Assembly: GCA_964473365.1 (NCBI GenBank) | Contig: CAYYOV010000006.1 | Location: forward strand, 1-64,000 | From: 2-02-FULL-55-14 sp964473365 | GTDB lineage: Bacteria; Bacteroidota; Ignavibacteria; UBA10030 | Length of the DNA: 64,000 nt | Direction of reading: 5' to 3' | In this document: one piece after another, positions 1 through 8,608 of the stretch | How positions within the stretch are numbered: the first letter of the stretch is position 1 | How the letters are laid out: every line of letters starts with the position of its first letter | Position numbers and translations under genes: made by a program | The notes under the pieces: generated by a model | The model's database searches: none | The model's input: only the letters and a program-made list of their open reading frames with translations | What the model was told of the DNA's origin: nothing

Positions 1-1
1 C

Positions 2-610
2 GTCCTCATCGTTATCTCACAGATGAGCGTGTTCTTCGTCCAACCGATCTTCGCGCTCTATGTCGATTCGATGCTGGGGGACACGGAATATGTGGCCACC
101 GCCGCGGGAGCCATCTTTTCGGTCGCAGGTCTGTTCACCGTCGTGTCAGCTCCCTGGTGGGGCCGTCGCAACGACCGCAGAAATATTAGGAAGAACCTCT
201 CGCTCGCTTTCCTGGGTGCCGGCATCGCATATGGCCTGCACGCCGTCGTCACACACGTTGCCCCGTTGATCGTCCTGCGTGCCCTGCTCGGATTTAGCCT
301 CGGAGGCATGCTGCCCGTTCTGTACTCGTACGTCAGCAAATTCGCACCGCCGAATCGTCGTGGTGGGATCCTTGGGATCGCCACAAGCGGAAATACGCTG
401 GCCAACTTCATCGGCGCCCCGCTCGGAGGGTTCATCGGGGCACATCTGGGACTGCGCTCCGTGTTCCTGTTCGCCTTCGGCATGTTGCTCATATCGATCT
501 GGTTCGTGCGGACAACACTCGTCGACACCCCCGAAGAGCACGGCGATGTCCGACCGGATCCACCGGCCCCTATCCCAGACCGTTCACCTTCAGAATCTTC
601 CCTCGCATGA
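2..610 (+). CDS. MFS transporter, C-terminal part (5' end outside window)
   Basis: Only the second half of a major facilitator superfamily transporter is present; the reading frame is open from base 2, so the true start lies upstream. The visible part has about five or six hydrophobic segments and the basic loop typical after a transmembrane pair (WWGRRNDRRN, about 40 residues after the first visible Met). A second basic loop (PPNRRGG) follows further on. The phrase VQPIFALYVDS near the first visible Met resembles the seventh helix of MdtG-like drug/H+ antiporters, so export of small hydrophobic compounds is a reasonable inference, but the substrate cannot be read. The stop overlaps the polA start by four bases (ATGA), which suggests co-transcription. 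Confidence 0.85.
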   Translation, partial: VLIVISQMSVFFVQPIFALYVDSMLGDTEYVATAAGAIFSVAGLFTVVSAPWWGRRNDRRNIRKNLSLAFLGAGIAYGLHAVVTHVAPLIVLRALLGFSLGGMLPVLYSYVSKFAPPNRRGGILGIATSGNTLANFIGAPLGGFIGAHLGLRSVFLFAFGMLLISIWFVRTTLVDTPEEHGDVRPDPPAPIPDRSPSESSLA

Positions 611-3396
611 GCGACCGCACACCACGTCTCTTCCTTGTCGACGGCATGGCCATCGCCTATCGGGCGTATTTTGCCTTCATCCAGCGACCTCTCATGACGT
701 CGGATGGACGCAACGTCAGCGCCGTGTACGGATTCGTGACGTTTCTCAACCGGATCATCAATGAGTCGCTCCCCGACTATCTGGCCGTCGCGTTCGACAC
801 GAAGACTCCTACGTTCCGCCATGAGGCCTACGCAGAGTACAAGGCGACGCGGGAGAAGATGCCGGAGGATATGGTCGCACAGCTCGAACCGCTGAAAGAG
901 GTCATCCGCGCCCATCGCATTCCCTTGCTCGAAATGCCTGGGTTCGAGGCGGACGACATCATCGGTACGCTCGCCCGGAAGGCGGAGAAGGAAGGGCTTC
1001 GTGTCTTCCTTGTCAGCGGTGACAAGGACTTCATGCAACTTGTCTCGCCCAACGTGTCGCTGATGCGTCCCGCAAAGCAAGGAGGCGATCCGGAGGTGGT
1101 GAGTTTCGACGGCGTGAAGGAGAAGTTCGGTGTCACGCCCGACAAGGTGATCGAAGTGCTCGCACTGACCGGCGACAGTTCAGACAATGTGCCAGGCGTT
1201 CCGGGCATTGGAGAGAAGACGGCGATACCGCTCATCCAGAAGTACGGCGGCTTGGAATCGCTTTATCGATCGCTCGACGACATTCCCCAGAAGGGCGTTC
1301 GGTCCAAGCTCGAGGCCAACCGTGAACTCGCATTCCTCTCCCGCACGCTCGTCACGATCCACACCGACGTTCCGGTAGACCTCGACCTACCGGCATTTCG
1401 ATTGGAGCCACCGGACAGGGACAAATTGCGGGAGTTGTACCGTTCGATGGAGTTCCGATCGCTGCTCAGCCGCCTGGATGGAGCCCGGGCTCCGGAAGCT
1501 CCGGCGAGCAAAGGTCCGGCCCCCGCCGAACCGGCCCCACCGGTCGTCGAATATGCGACCATCGCAAGCGACAAGCATACATATCACCGGGTCACGTCGC
1601 TCGAGGCCGTCAGAGAGCTGGCCAAGGCGTTGTCCGCCTCGAAGGGCTTCGTGTTTGACACCGAGACGACGTCGACAGATGCGCTCCGGGCGGACTTGGT
1701 GGGCATTTCGTTCTCGTTCCGTGAGCGCGAGGCCTACTACATCCCGATCGCCGATACCAGCGATGCCAAAGGAATGTTCCCTGCAGCGTCCAGCGATGAC
1801 CTTGGATGGGACGCCGTTGCCTCGTTGATCAAAGGACCGCTTGAGGATGCATCCTTGCCGAAGGCGGGCCACAACATCAAATACGACATCCTCGTACTGT
1901 CGCGCCACGGCATCGATGTTGCGGGAGCCGACTTCGACACGATGGTTGCAAGCTATCTGTTGCGCGAGGACACCCAGCACAACATGGACGCGGTCGCCCG
2001 AGAGTATCTCGGCTACTCCCCGGTATCGTTTGAGGACCTCGTCGGACAGGGAAAGCAGCAGCGCCCGATCCGTGAAGTGGACCCCCAGGCGCTGTCGGAT
2101 TACTCTTGCGAGGATGCCGACATCACCTTCCGCCTCTGGAAGCGCCTCTCGACAAAATTGGAAGAGGAGAAGCTTGACCGCCTGGCTCATGACGTCGAGA
2201 TGCCCCTGGTGTCCGTGCTCGCCGACATGGAGCGTCGGGGCGTCGCCTTGGACACAGCATCGCTCGCGGAGATGTCCAAGGAGATGGAGCGACAGATCAA
2301 AGGGCTCACGACCAAGATCCACGAGCTCGCCGGAGGGCCCTTCAACCTTAATTCGACCCAGCAACTCGGCAAGATCCTGTTCACACAGCTCGGACTCCCT
2401 CCTGTCCGGAAGACCAAGACAGGATTTTCGACAGATGTCGGGGTCCTTGAATCACTGCGCCACGCCCACCCGATCGTCGAATCGCTGCTTGAATACCGCC
2501 AGCTCTCGAAGCTGAAATCGACGTACGTCGACGCATTGCCGCAGCTCGTCCATCCAGATACAGGACGGGTCCACACATCCTACGCACAGACGGTCGCTGC
2601 AACCGGGCGACTCTCAAGCAGCGACCCGAATCTGCAAAACATCCCGATCCGCACCGAGGCCGGTAAGGCGATTCGTGGCGCGTTCGTCGTCGGTGAGCGC
2701 GGCGCCATCCTGCTTTCGGCCGACTACTCACAGATCGAGTTGCGTGTCATGGCACATATTGCCGGTGATGAGGGACTGGCAGAGGCGTTCCGGAACGGCG
2801 AGGACATCCATGCGACCACCGCCGCGAGAGTGTTCGGCGTGCAGACCGCAGATGTCAGCCGCGACATGCGTCGGAAGGCCAAAGAGGTGAACTTCGGGAT
2901 CATGTACGGGATCGGACCGTTCGGGCTCGCAAACCGGCTCGAGATCTCACAGACAGAAGCCAAGGAGATCATCGATCGGTATTTCGAACGCTTCCCAAAG
3001 GTCCGGCAGTATATTCAGGATACCATCGCGTCGGCGACACAGTCGGGCTATGTGCAAACACTGCTGGGGAGACGGCGGTACCTGCCTGATCTTCGGAGTC
3101 AGAACCGCTCGGTACGACAGAACGCAGAACGACAGGCGATCAACATGCCGATCCAGGGCACCGCTGCGGACATGATCAAGATCGCAATGGTCCGCATCCA
3201 CCGGGCGTTTCAGGAGGCCCGGCTGTCTTCAGCGATGCTCTTGCAGGTGCACGACGAATTGCTGTTCGAGGTGAGGAAGAAGGAAGAAGCGGATGTGCGG
3301 AGGATCGTTGAACGGCAGATGGTCGAAGCTCTCCCCCTCTCCGTCCCCATTCAGGTCGATATGGGGACGGGAAAGAGCTGGCTTGAAGCTCACTGA
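607..3396 (+). CDS. polA: DNA polymerase I
   Basis: Full-length family A polymerase of 929 residues, acting in Okazaki fragment processing and repair. It has three domains: an N-terminal 5' nuclease (about 1-290), a 3'-5' exonuclease (about 320-510) and the polymerase (about 540-929). The proofreading acidic residues are intact: D351 and E353 in FDTETT, the Asp of NIKYD, and the Asp of CEDAD. Polymerase motif A (DYSQIELR, D706), motif B (RRKAKEVNFGIMYG) and motif C (VHDE, D883) are all present. It should therefore have all three activities, unlike the Taq-type enzymes that lack proofreading. It overlaps the preceding MFS gene by four bases, and its last seven bases overlap the convergent gene downstream. 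Confidence 0.98.
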   Translation: MSDRTPRLFLVDGMAIAYRAYFAFIQRPLMTSDGRNVSAVYGFVTFLNRIINESLPDYLAVAFDTKTPTFRHEAYAEYKATREKMPEDMVAQLEPLKEVIRAHRIPLLEMPGFEADDIIGTLARKAEKEGLRVFLVSGDKDFMQLVSPNVSLMRPAKQGGDPEVVSFDGVKEKFGVTPDKVIEVLALTGDSSDNVPGVPGIGEKTAIPLIQKYGGLESLYRSLDDIPQKGVRSKLEANRELAFLSRTLVTIHTDVPVDLDLPAFRLEPPDRDKLRELYRSMEFRSLLSRLDGARAPEAPASKGPAPAEPAPPVVEYATIASDKHTYHRVTSLEAVRELAKALSASKGFVFDTETTSTDALRADLVGISFSFREREAYYIPIADTSDAKGMFPAASSDDLGWDAVASLIKGPLEDASLPKAGHNIKYDILVLSRHGIDVAGADFDTMVASYLLREDTQHNMDAVAREYLGYSPVSFEDLVGQGKQQRPIREVDPQALSDYSCEDADITFRLWKRLSTKLEEEKLDRLAHDVEMPLVSVLADMERRGVALDTASLAEMSKEMERQIKGLTTKIHELAGGPFNLNSTQQLGKILFTQLGLPPVRKTKTGFSTDVGVLESLRHAHPIVESLLEYRQLSKLKSTYVDALPQLVHPDTGRVHTSYAQTVAATGRLSSSDPNLQNIPIRTEAGKAIRGAFVVGERGAILLSADYSQIELRVMAHIAGDEGLAEAFRNGEDIHATTAARVFGVQTADVSRDMRRKAKEVNFGIMYGIGPFGLANRLEISQTEAKEIIDRYFERFPKVRQYIQDTIASATQSGYVQTLLGRRRYLPDLRSQNRSVRQNAERQAINMPIQGTAADMIKIAMVRIHRAFQEARLSSAMLLQVHDELLFEVRKKEEADVRRIVERQMVEALPLSVPIQVDMGTGKSWLEAH

Positions 3397-3905
3397 CGCG
3401 TCGGTCGGACCACCGCCCGGAGGATCAGACCGATCCCGACGAGGATGATCAACGCCGGCCATCCGCTTCCCGCCCAGCGTTCCAGAGAGCGGAGGTCGAC
3501 AAGTTCGTGCCACCACAGGTAGTACCCCACGCCAGGACCGGCAAAGAGAAGGGCGGCAGCAAGCACATCGAGCTTGTATGGCTGACTCAGCCATACGAAC
3601 GTGAACGCCAGTCCCACCCAAAGAGAAGCGGCTGCGAAGCTCTCTTCCAGCGTCGGTGTCAGGATGCCCGCGTTCCACAACGCAAGTTGGCCGGCCGCTA
3701 CGAAGCCCAGCGCGCCCCAGAATTTCTTCCGGTTCGAACCGGCGATCAATCCGCTCACCGCGTGGAGTCCGGACAGGAGCGAGGCACATCCCCACGCCAC
3801 CGTCACCATCGCTTCCGGGCGCACGTCCAGCGCATTCAGGAGGAGCGCAAGTCCGGCGGCAACAATGAGTCCGCCGGACATGATGTCAAGACTCCGGCCG
3901 TTCAT
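3390..3905 (-). CDS. LiaI/DUF5668-like membrane protein
   Basis: A 171-residue, very hydrophobic protein with about five predicted membrane segments. Its N-terminus (SGGLIVAAGLALLLNALDV) resembles the short Gly-rich transmembrane repeat of LiaI/LiaF and DUF5668 proteins, which commonly sit beside PspC proteins. The ATG overlaps the end of the double-PspC gene by four bases, so the two are almost certainly translated together. I infer an envelope-stress or membrane-homeostasis role from this partnership; nothing in the sequence shows an enzymatic activity. The 3' end overlaps polA by seven bases in convergent orientation. Confidence 0.7.
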   Translation of the reverse strand: MNGRSLDIMSGGLIVAAGLALLLNALDVRPEAMVTVAWGCASLLSGLHAVSGLIAGSNRKKFWGALGFVAAGQLALWNAGILTPTLEESFAAASLWVGLAFTFVWLSQPYKLDVLAAALLFAGPGVGYYLWWHELVDLRSLERWAGSGWPALIILVGIGLILRAVVRPTRQ

Positions 3906-4576
3906 GATTGCGACGCCGTCGGTTGGGGCGTAGCGACCACCGGCGATGCTGTTGGTGCCAGGACGGCCAATGCCAGATATCCGATGATCCCGAACGGAGG
4001 CGCCGCGATCGTCACGCCGGCGACTGCAAGCCGTACGAGCGTCGGGTCGACCTCGAAATACGACGCCAGGCCGCCGCAGACGCCGAACAGTTTGCGATCG
4101 GTCCGGCTCTTCTGAAAGCGCTTCACGTTGATGGGCTCCTCCGGTGCGCTGGTGGATGGTTCAGAGGAGACACTGGCTTCACGCCGTCGGAAGATGAGAT
4201 ACGAACCGCCCGCGATCAGGAGCGCCGGTCCCGCGAACTTCCAGGACCAATCGAAGAAGTGGTCCATATGGAAGATGTGGAATTCGTCAAGGAGCAGAAG
4301 CACGCCCAACATCACGAAGAGTCCGCCGACAAGAGCTCCGAACGTCGAGCGGCTGCGGCGCTCGGTGTGCGACGCCACTCCGGGTGTCCCGACGGGGACG
4401 ATGACGATCCAGGCGACATAGAGCAGGATCCCGAAACCACCAGCCAGGACCATGAGGACCCAGGCCAGCCGGATGAAGAGCGGATCGACGTCGAGGTATT
4501 CGGAAAGTCCACCGCAGACGCCAGCGATAACGCGATCGGAGGCGCTTCGGGTCAGACGTTTTGATGCGATTGTCAT
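3902..4576 (-). CDS. Membrane protein with two PspC domains
   Basis: A 224-residue protein containing two copies of the PspC fold (each with the GVCGGL core). Copy one is at about residues 5-60 (RVIAGVCGGLSEYLDVDP) and copy two at about 155-212 (KLFGVCGGLASYFEVDP), with a two-helix membrane segment between them. PspC domains sense or transmit membrane stress in the phage-shock response, and double copies occur in several Bacteroidota-like lineages. It is transcribed away from frr and coupled to the LiaI-like gene downstream. Upstream there is a good Shine-Dalgarno-like AGGAG about 18 bases before the ATG and a closer GGGCC; no convincing promoter was found. Confidence 0.85.
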   Translation of the reverse strand: MTIASKRLTRSASDRVIAGVCGGLSEYLDVDPLFIRLAWVLMVLAGGFGILLYVAWIVIVPVGTPGVASHTERRSRSTFGALVGGLFVMLGVLLLLDEFHIFHMDHFFDWSWKFAGPALLIAGGSYLIFRRREASVSSEPSTSAPEEPINVKRFQKSRTDRKLFGVCGGLASYFEVDPTLVRLAVAGVTIAAPPFGIIGYLALAVLAPTASPVVATPQPTASQS

Positions 4577-4642
4577 GGGAGGCCCTTTCTGGATCTCCTA
4601 GCAATACGATATCCGCAATGGCGAAGTTGCGGAGAGGATAAC

Positions 4643-4669
4643 AAAAAAACCCCGCGTTGGCGGGGTTTT
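4643..4669. terminator. Intrinsic terminator after frr
   Basis: A CCCCGC stem (4650-4655) pairs perfectly with GCGGGG (4660-4665) across a GTTG loop. Seven As on the plus strand (4643-4649) give a run of Us for the minus-strand frr transcript. TTTT on the other side makes it partly bidirectional. Confidence 0.9.
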
Positions 4670-4690
4670 CGTTTGACATGAGGGTCCGTG

Positions 4691-5251
4691 TCAGACCTCC
4701 ATAATCTCTTTCTCTTTTTGCGCCAGGAGATCGTCGATCTCTTTGATATGTTTGTCGGTCATCTTCTGGGCATCGACTTCCGAGCGCTTCCGGTCGTCCT
4801 CTGACATGTGTTCTTCTTTCTCCGCCTTCTTCAGGTGCTCGATCGCGTCACGGCGAACGTTGCGGATGGCTACCTTCCCTTCTTCCGTGAATTTCTTCAC
4901 AAGCTTGACGAGTTCCCTGCGGCGTTCTTCGTTGAGCGGCGGGATCGGCACGCGGACGACATTCCCGTCATTGACGGGATTCAGGCCGAGGTTTGCGTTC
5001 AACACCGCCTTTTCGATCGGCCCGATCATCGCCTTTTCCCACGGCTGAACACTGACCGTGTGAACATCGGGGGTGCTCACGTTGGCGACCTGCTTGAGAG
5101 GAACCATGGAACCGTAGTAGTCGACCTTGACGGTGTCCAACAGGGCCGTCGTGGCCTTGCCCGTGCGAACACGGATGAGCTCTTCGCGAACGACCTCGAC
5201 CGCCTTCTTCATGCGATCGTCCGCGTTCTTGAGGATGTCTTTGGCATTCAT
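4691..5251 (-). CDS. frr: Ribosome recycling factor
   Basis: A 186-residue protein of normal family length. It works with EF-G to split post-termination ribosomes. The family signature is clear: an N-terminal helix with RVRTGKA, then VDYYGSMVPLKQVAN, then VRVPIPPLNEERR, and a long charged C-terminal helical arm. It overlaps pyrH by four bases (ATGA). It is the last gene of the rpsB-tsf-pyrH-frr group, an arrangement conserved across most bacteria, and is followed by a strong intrinsic terminator. Confidence 0.98.
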   Translation of the reverse strand: MNAKDILKNADDRMKKAVEVVREELIRVRTGKATTALLDTVKVDYYGSMVPLKQVANVSTPDVHTVSVQPWEKAMIGPIEKAVLNANLGLNPVNDGNVVRVPIPPLNEERRRELVKLVKKFTEEGKVAIRNVRRDAIEHLKKAEKEEHMSEDDRKRSEVDAQKMTDKHIKEIDDLLAQKEKEIMEV

Positions 5252-6000
5252 CGCTGGCTCGTGACCTTGGTGTCGAGGGTGGGGAAATCCATCACGCGAG
5301 AGCCGACGGGATCGCCGAGCACAAGACGGCGGAGGTTCCCCGGAAGATTCATGTTGAATACGATAAGCGGAAGTCGATTCTCTTTTGAGAGCGTGATCGC
5401 CGTGAGGTCCATGACGCGTAGATCACGGCGGAGAACATCTTCATAGGAGATCTCTGAGAACTTCGTGGCCGAGGCGTTCTTCTCCGGGTCGCTGTCGTAT
5501 ACCCCGTCGACGCGCGTTCCTTTCAGGATGACATCGGCGCCAATTTCAATCGCGCGGAGCACGGCCGCGGTGTCGGTCGTAAAGTACGGATTCCCAGTCC
5601 CCGCCGCAAAGATGACGACGCGGCCCTTCTCGAGGTGCCGTACCGCCCGTCGGCGGATGAAGGGTTCGGCGATCTTGGCCATATCGATCGCCGTCTGACA
5701 CCTCGTAGGGACTCCGTGATGCTCGAGGGCACTCTGGAGCGCGAGAGCGTTGATGACGGTGGCCAGCATGCCCATATGGTCCCCCGTCATCTTGTCGATG
5801 CCATCGGACGAGTGCTCGACGCCGCGGTAAATATTGCCGCCGCCGATAACGATGCCGACCTGCACGCCGAGGTCAGTGGCAGACTTGACCTCGTCTGCGT
5901 AGCGTCCGAGGACCGAAGCGTCGATCCCATAGGAGCGGTCTCCCATGAGGGCTTCGCCGCTGAGCTTGAGGAGGATGCGCTTGTACCGGGGAGCGGTCAT
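5248..6000 (-). CDS. pyrH: UMP kinase
   Basis: Hexameric bacterial UMP kinase of the amino-acid-kinase fold, making UDP from UMP and ATP. It is 250 residues from the chosen ATG at 6000, whose product begins MTAPRYKRILLKLSG, the standard family N-terminus. An in-frame GTG at 6012 would add four residues, but it lies inside the tsf-pyrH hairpin and is unlikely to be used. Family motifs include GGGNIYRG, DHMGMLAT, and the C-terminal stretch with VFNMN. It is coupled to frr by a four-base overlap. No obvious Shine-Dalgarno precedes the ATG. Confidence 0.96.
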   Translation of the reverse strand: MTAPRYKRILLKLSGEALMGDRSYGIDASVLGRYADEVKSATDLGVQVGIVIGGGNIYRGVEHSSDGIDKMTGDHMGMLATVINALALQSALEHHGVPTRCQTAIDMAKIAEPFIRRRAVRHLEKGRVVIFAAGTGNPYFTTDTAAVLRAIEIGADVILKGTRVDGVYDSDPEKNASATKFSEISYEDVLRRDLRVMDLTAITLSKENRLPLIVFNMNLPGNLRRLVLGDPVGSRVMDFPTLDTKVTSQR

Positions 6001-6009
6001 AGGTCTTGT

Positions 6010-6045
6010 CACACAAAATCCCGAGCAAGGTCGGGATTTTGTGTG
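6010..6045 (-). terminator. Perfect 15-bp hairpin between tsf and pyrH (terminator or attenuator)
   Basis: Bases 6010-6024 and 6031-6045 form a perfect 15-bp inverted repeat around a 6-base loop. On the minus strand the descending arm reads CGGGATTTTGTGTG, so a T-rich base follows a GC core, as in intrinsic terminators. It lies inside an otherwise conserved operon and would reduce transcription from rpsB-tsf into pyrH-frr. Confidence 0.7.
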
Positions 6046-6057
6046 CGAATGGAGTGT

Positions 6058-6666
6058 TCAGGCGCTCGTCGATTCACCAAGATGGAACCGCAGGAACCGT
6101 CGGATCTCGATCTTTTCTCCGACACGCGATACTTCATCCTGGATAATATCCTTGATGGTCTTCCCCGAGTCTTTGATGAAGCTTTGCTCGAGAAGGCAGG
6201 ACTCCTGGTAGAACTTTTCCAGCCGACCTTGCGCGATCTTGGTCGCGACGTGCTCAGGCTTCCCTTCATTCTTCGCCTGATCCGCGTAGATCTCGAGTTC
6301 CTTGGCGATCGTGGCCTGCCCTACCTGTTCGCGACTGACGTACTGGGGATTCATCGCCGCGATCTGCATGGCGATGTCATGCGCCAGCGCCTTAAAGCCG
6401 GGCGTCTTCGCCACGAAATCGGTCTCGCAGTTCAGCTCGACAAGCGTGCCAATGCGTCCACCGGCATGGATATACGCTTCAATGACGCCTTGGTTGGCTT
6501 CCTTATCAGCACGCTTGGCGGCGGTGGCGGCCCCTTTCTTCCGCAGGTACTCGACGGCCGCATCCATGTCTCCCTTCGACTCTTCCAGCGCCTTTTTGCA
6601 GTCCATCATGCCGGCGCCGGTCATGTCGCGGAGCTTCTTGACAATATCGGAGGTGATCTGACTCAT
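6058..6666 (-). CDS. tsf: Elongation factor Ts
   Basis: A 202-residue nucleotide-exchange factor for EF-Tu. The N-terminal UBA-like domain (KLRDMTGAGMMDCKKAL) and the core motif LVELNCETDFVA are both present. The length matches the short, single-core form of the family (as in Thermus) and not the roughly 280-residue E. coli form. It lies 9 bp after rpsB and 57 bp before pyrH, and that second gap is occupied by the hairpin. Confidence 0.97.
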   Translation of the reverse strand: MSQITSDIVKKLRDMTGAGMMDCKKALEESKGDMDAAVEYLRKKGAATAAKRADKEANQGVIEAYIHAGGRIGTLVELNCETDFVAKTPGFKALAHDIAMQIAAMNPQYVSREQVGQATIAKELEIYADQAKNEGKPEHVATKIAQGRLEKFYQESCLLEQSFIKDSGKTIKDIIQDEVSRVGEKIEIRRFLRFHLGESTSA

Positions 6667-6675
6667 GGTTCTTCG

Positions 6676-7440
6676 TTAACGGGCAGAGGGTGAATGTGTG
6701 CGTTCGGCTTTGACGGCCGCTTCGGGAGCGGCGCTTTCTTCGGCCCGACGGGCTGAGGAACGCTGGTCGCCGTCGATGACGGCGTCCGCGATGACCTTCG
6801 TGATGAGCTGGATCGACTTGAGCGCATCGTCATTCGCGGGGATCGGAAAATCGACGAGCCCGGGGTCGGTATTCGTGTCGACGATCGCCGCAACAGGAAT
6901 TCCCAATCGACGGGCTTCCTTCACTGCGATATCCTCTTTGTTGATGTCGACAACATAGATCACGCCTGGCAAGCGCGTCATCTCAACAACACCCTGGAGA
7001 ACTTCCTGAAGCTTGTCGCGTTCGCGCGACAACATCAGGCGCTCCTTCTTGGTCAGCTTGTCGAAGGTACCGTCGTTCTCCATCTTCTCGATGTTCGTCA
7101 GACGCTTCACGCTCTTTCGGATCGTCGAAAAGTTCGTCAGCATGCCACCCATCCAGCGCTCGGTCACGAAATGTGCATTGCAGCGGCGCGCCTCTTCCTT
7201 GACGACGTCGGAGGCCTGCGTCTTCGTGCCGACGAAGAGGATCTTCTTCCCTTCGGCAATGATATTCGAAACGGCCGTGAATGCATCATCGGCCATCTCT
7301 TGGGTCTTCTTCAGATCAATGATGTGGATCCCATTCCGCTCCATGAAAATGAACGGCTTCATCTTGGGATTCCAGCGGCGGGTCAGGTGCCCGAAATGGG
7401 CGCCGGCCTGGAGGAGGGCTTCCAGCTCGATGCGGGGCAT
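6676..7440 (-). CDS. rpsB: 30S ribosomal protein S2
   Basis: A 254-residue S2 protein with the usual opening (ALLQAGAHFGHLTRRWNPKM) and the conserved RWMGGMLTNF and VVDINKE segments. A Shine-Dalgarno-like AAAGGA lies about 8 bases before the ATG. The 158-bp space to rpsI holds the rpsI terminator; a separate promoter for rpsB should lie here, but I could not see a convincing one. The C-terminal tail after about residue 230 is low-complexity and charged. Confidence 0.98.
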   Translation of the reverse strand: MPRIELEALLQAGAHFGHLTRRWNPKMKPFIFMERNGIHIIDLKKTQEMADDAFTAVSNIIAEGKKILFVGTKTQASDVVKEEARRCNAHFVTERWMGGMLTNFSTIRKSVKRLTNIEKMENDGTFDKLTKKERLMLSRERDKLQEVLQGVVEMTRLPGVIYVVDINKEDIAVKEARRLGIPVAAIVDTNTDPGLVDFPIPANDDALKSIQLITKVIADAVIDGDQRSSARRAEESAAPEAAVKAERTHSPSAR

Positions 7441-7555
7441 CGGTCGATCCTTTCAGTTGGTCACCTGCGGCCGTCATCTCCTTCCGGAATCCTGTCTCAC
7501 GAAGAGGCCAGGACACTGCCGGTTGGATCGGGTCGCATGATTGATGGATAAAGCA

Positions 7556-7584
7556 CCGGGGTCCGGCATTGTGCCGGCCCCCGG
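7556..7584 (-). terminator. Probable terminator after rpsI
   Basis: A long GC-rich hairpin: 7556-7568 pairs with 7572-7584 with one internal mismatch and a three-base loop. On the minus strand it is followed by a weak T-containing stretch (GCTTTATCC). The U-run is poor, so termination efficiency is uncertain. Confidence 0.55.
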
Positions 7585-7598
7585 GTCGAACAATTCTC

Positions 7599-7985
7599 TT
7601 AGCGCTTCGAGAACTGGAAGCGTTTGCGCGCCTTCTTTTGGCCGTACTTCTTCCGCTCGACGGCGCGCGGGTCACGCGTCAGGAGGCCATGCTGCCGAAG
7701 CGCACCGCGCAGGTCGTCGTCAGACGCGACGAGCGAGCGGGCGATGCCAAGTTTGATCGCCTGGGCCTGGCCCATCGATCCGCCGCCTTCGACGACTGCG
7801 GCCACGTCAAACCGGCCGAGCTTCTCGGTCACCGTGAGGGGCTTCAGCACCTCCTGGCGATGCGTCTCAAGCGGAAAATAGTTCTCGAGCTCACGGCCGT
7901 TGACCGTGACCTTACCGGAACCATCGAAGAGTTTGATGCGGGCGACGGCGGTCTTCCGGCGTCCGACGATGATGCGTTGTGCCAT
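7599..7985 (-). CDS. rpsI: 30S ribosomal protein S9
   Basis: A 128-residue S9 protein. It begins with the family signature RIIVGRRKTAVAR, carries VNGRELENYFP, and ends in the strongly basic RKKYGQKKARKRFQFSKR tail that reaches the P-site tRNA. It lies 14 bp after rplM, the conserved L13-S9 pair. Confidence 0.98.
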   Translation of the reverse strand: MAQRIIVGRRKTAVARIKLFDGSGKVTVNGRELENYFPLETHRQEVLKPLTVTEKLGRFDVAAVVEGGGSMGQAQAIKLGIARSLVASDDDLRGALRQHGLLTRDPRAVERKKYGQKKARKRFQFSKR

Positions 7986-7999
7986 GCTGGTTGCTTTCC

Positions 8000-8440
8000 T
8001 TAGAACTTCAGGGGCTCGGGACGTTGCGCCGTGTGCGGGTGATCGCTCCCGCCATACACTTTCAGCTTCATTCCGATGCGGCGGCCGAGTCGTGTCTTCG
8101 GAAGCATTCCCTTGACGGCATGCTCAACCACCACCTCCGGACGCGACTTGATCAGTTCTTTCACGGCCGTGAATCGAGCACCGCCCGGATACAGCGTGTT
8201 CCGGTAGAGTTCCTTCTGATCGAGGCGCTTGCCTGTCAGCTGGATCTGCGACGCGTTCACGACGATGACGAAATCGCCGACATCTGCGTTCGGCGTATAC
8301 TGGGGCTTGTGCTTCCCCCGAAGGACATGGGCGATCTCTGAAGCCAAACGGCCCAGCGTCTGGCCGGCGGCATCGACCACATACCACTTTTGCCCGACTT
8401 CCTCGGTCTTGAAAAACCTTGTTCTCGGCGTCGTTTCCAC
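8000..8440 (-). CDS. rplM: 50S ribosomal protein L13
   Basis: L13 with motifs WYVVDAAGQTLGRLAS, ADVGDFVIVVNA and GMLPKTRLG. I choose the GTG at 8440 (146 residues). It has an AGGAG Shine-Dalgarno at 8449-8453, eight bases upstream, and gives an N-terminus of normal length. An ATG at 8464 would add eight residues and would sit only about 11 bases from the predicted transcription start. A near-consensus promoter lies at 8482-8510. It is co-transcribed with rpsI. Confidence 0.95.
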   Translation of the reverse strand: METTPRTRFFKTEEVGQKWYVVDAAGQTLGRLASEIAHVLRGKHKPQYTPNADVGDFVIVVNASQIQLTGKRLDQKELYRNTLYPGGARFTAVKELIKSRPEVVVEHAVKGMLPKTRLGRRIGMKLKVYGGSDHPHTAQRPEPLKF

Positions 8441-8448
8441 GACTGACT

Positions 8449-8453
8449 CTCCT
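8449..8453 (-). promoter_or_regulatory. Shine-Dalgarno site deciding the rplM start
   Basis: AGGAG on the minus strand, eight bases before the GTG at 8440. It lies inside the coding region if the upstream ATG at 8464 were used, which argues for the GTG. Confidence 0.7.
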
Positions 8454-8481
8454 GACGGCATCATGAATGAATTAGCTTTAA

Positions 8482-8510
8482 AATATAGCGGAACAAACCG
8501 AAAATGTCAA
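8482..8510 (-). promoter_or_regulatory. Promoter of rplM-rpsI
   Basis: On the minus strand TTGACA (8510-8505), a 17-bp spacer and TATATT (8487-8482). The predicted transcription start near 8475 leaves a leader of about 35 bases to the GTG. This is the best match to a sigma70-type promoter in the window. Confidence 0.85.
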
Positions 8511-8608
8511 CCGTTTTTGACGCCCCAGAAAGTACTTCGCCCCCGGTTGTTGACGGGGGCGAAGTGGAGAGTTGCACACAACGGACAGTCTCATACCACC
8601 AGATCCCT

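Noticed and set aside
58..1080. 340-codon open frame opposite the MFS gene and polA start
   Set aside because: Covers two real genes in antisense and has no recognisable domain.
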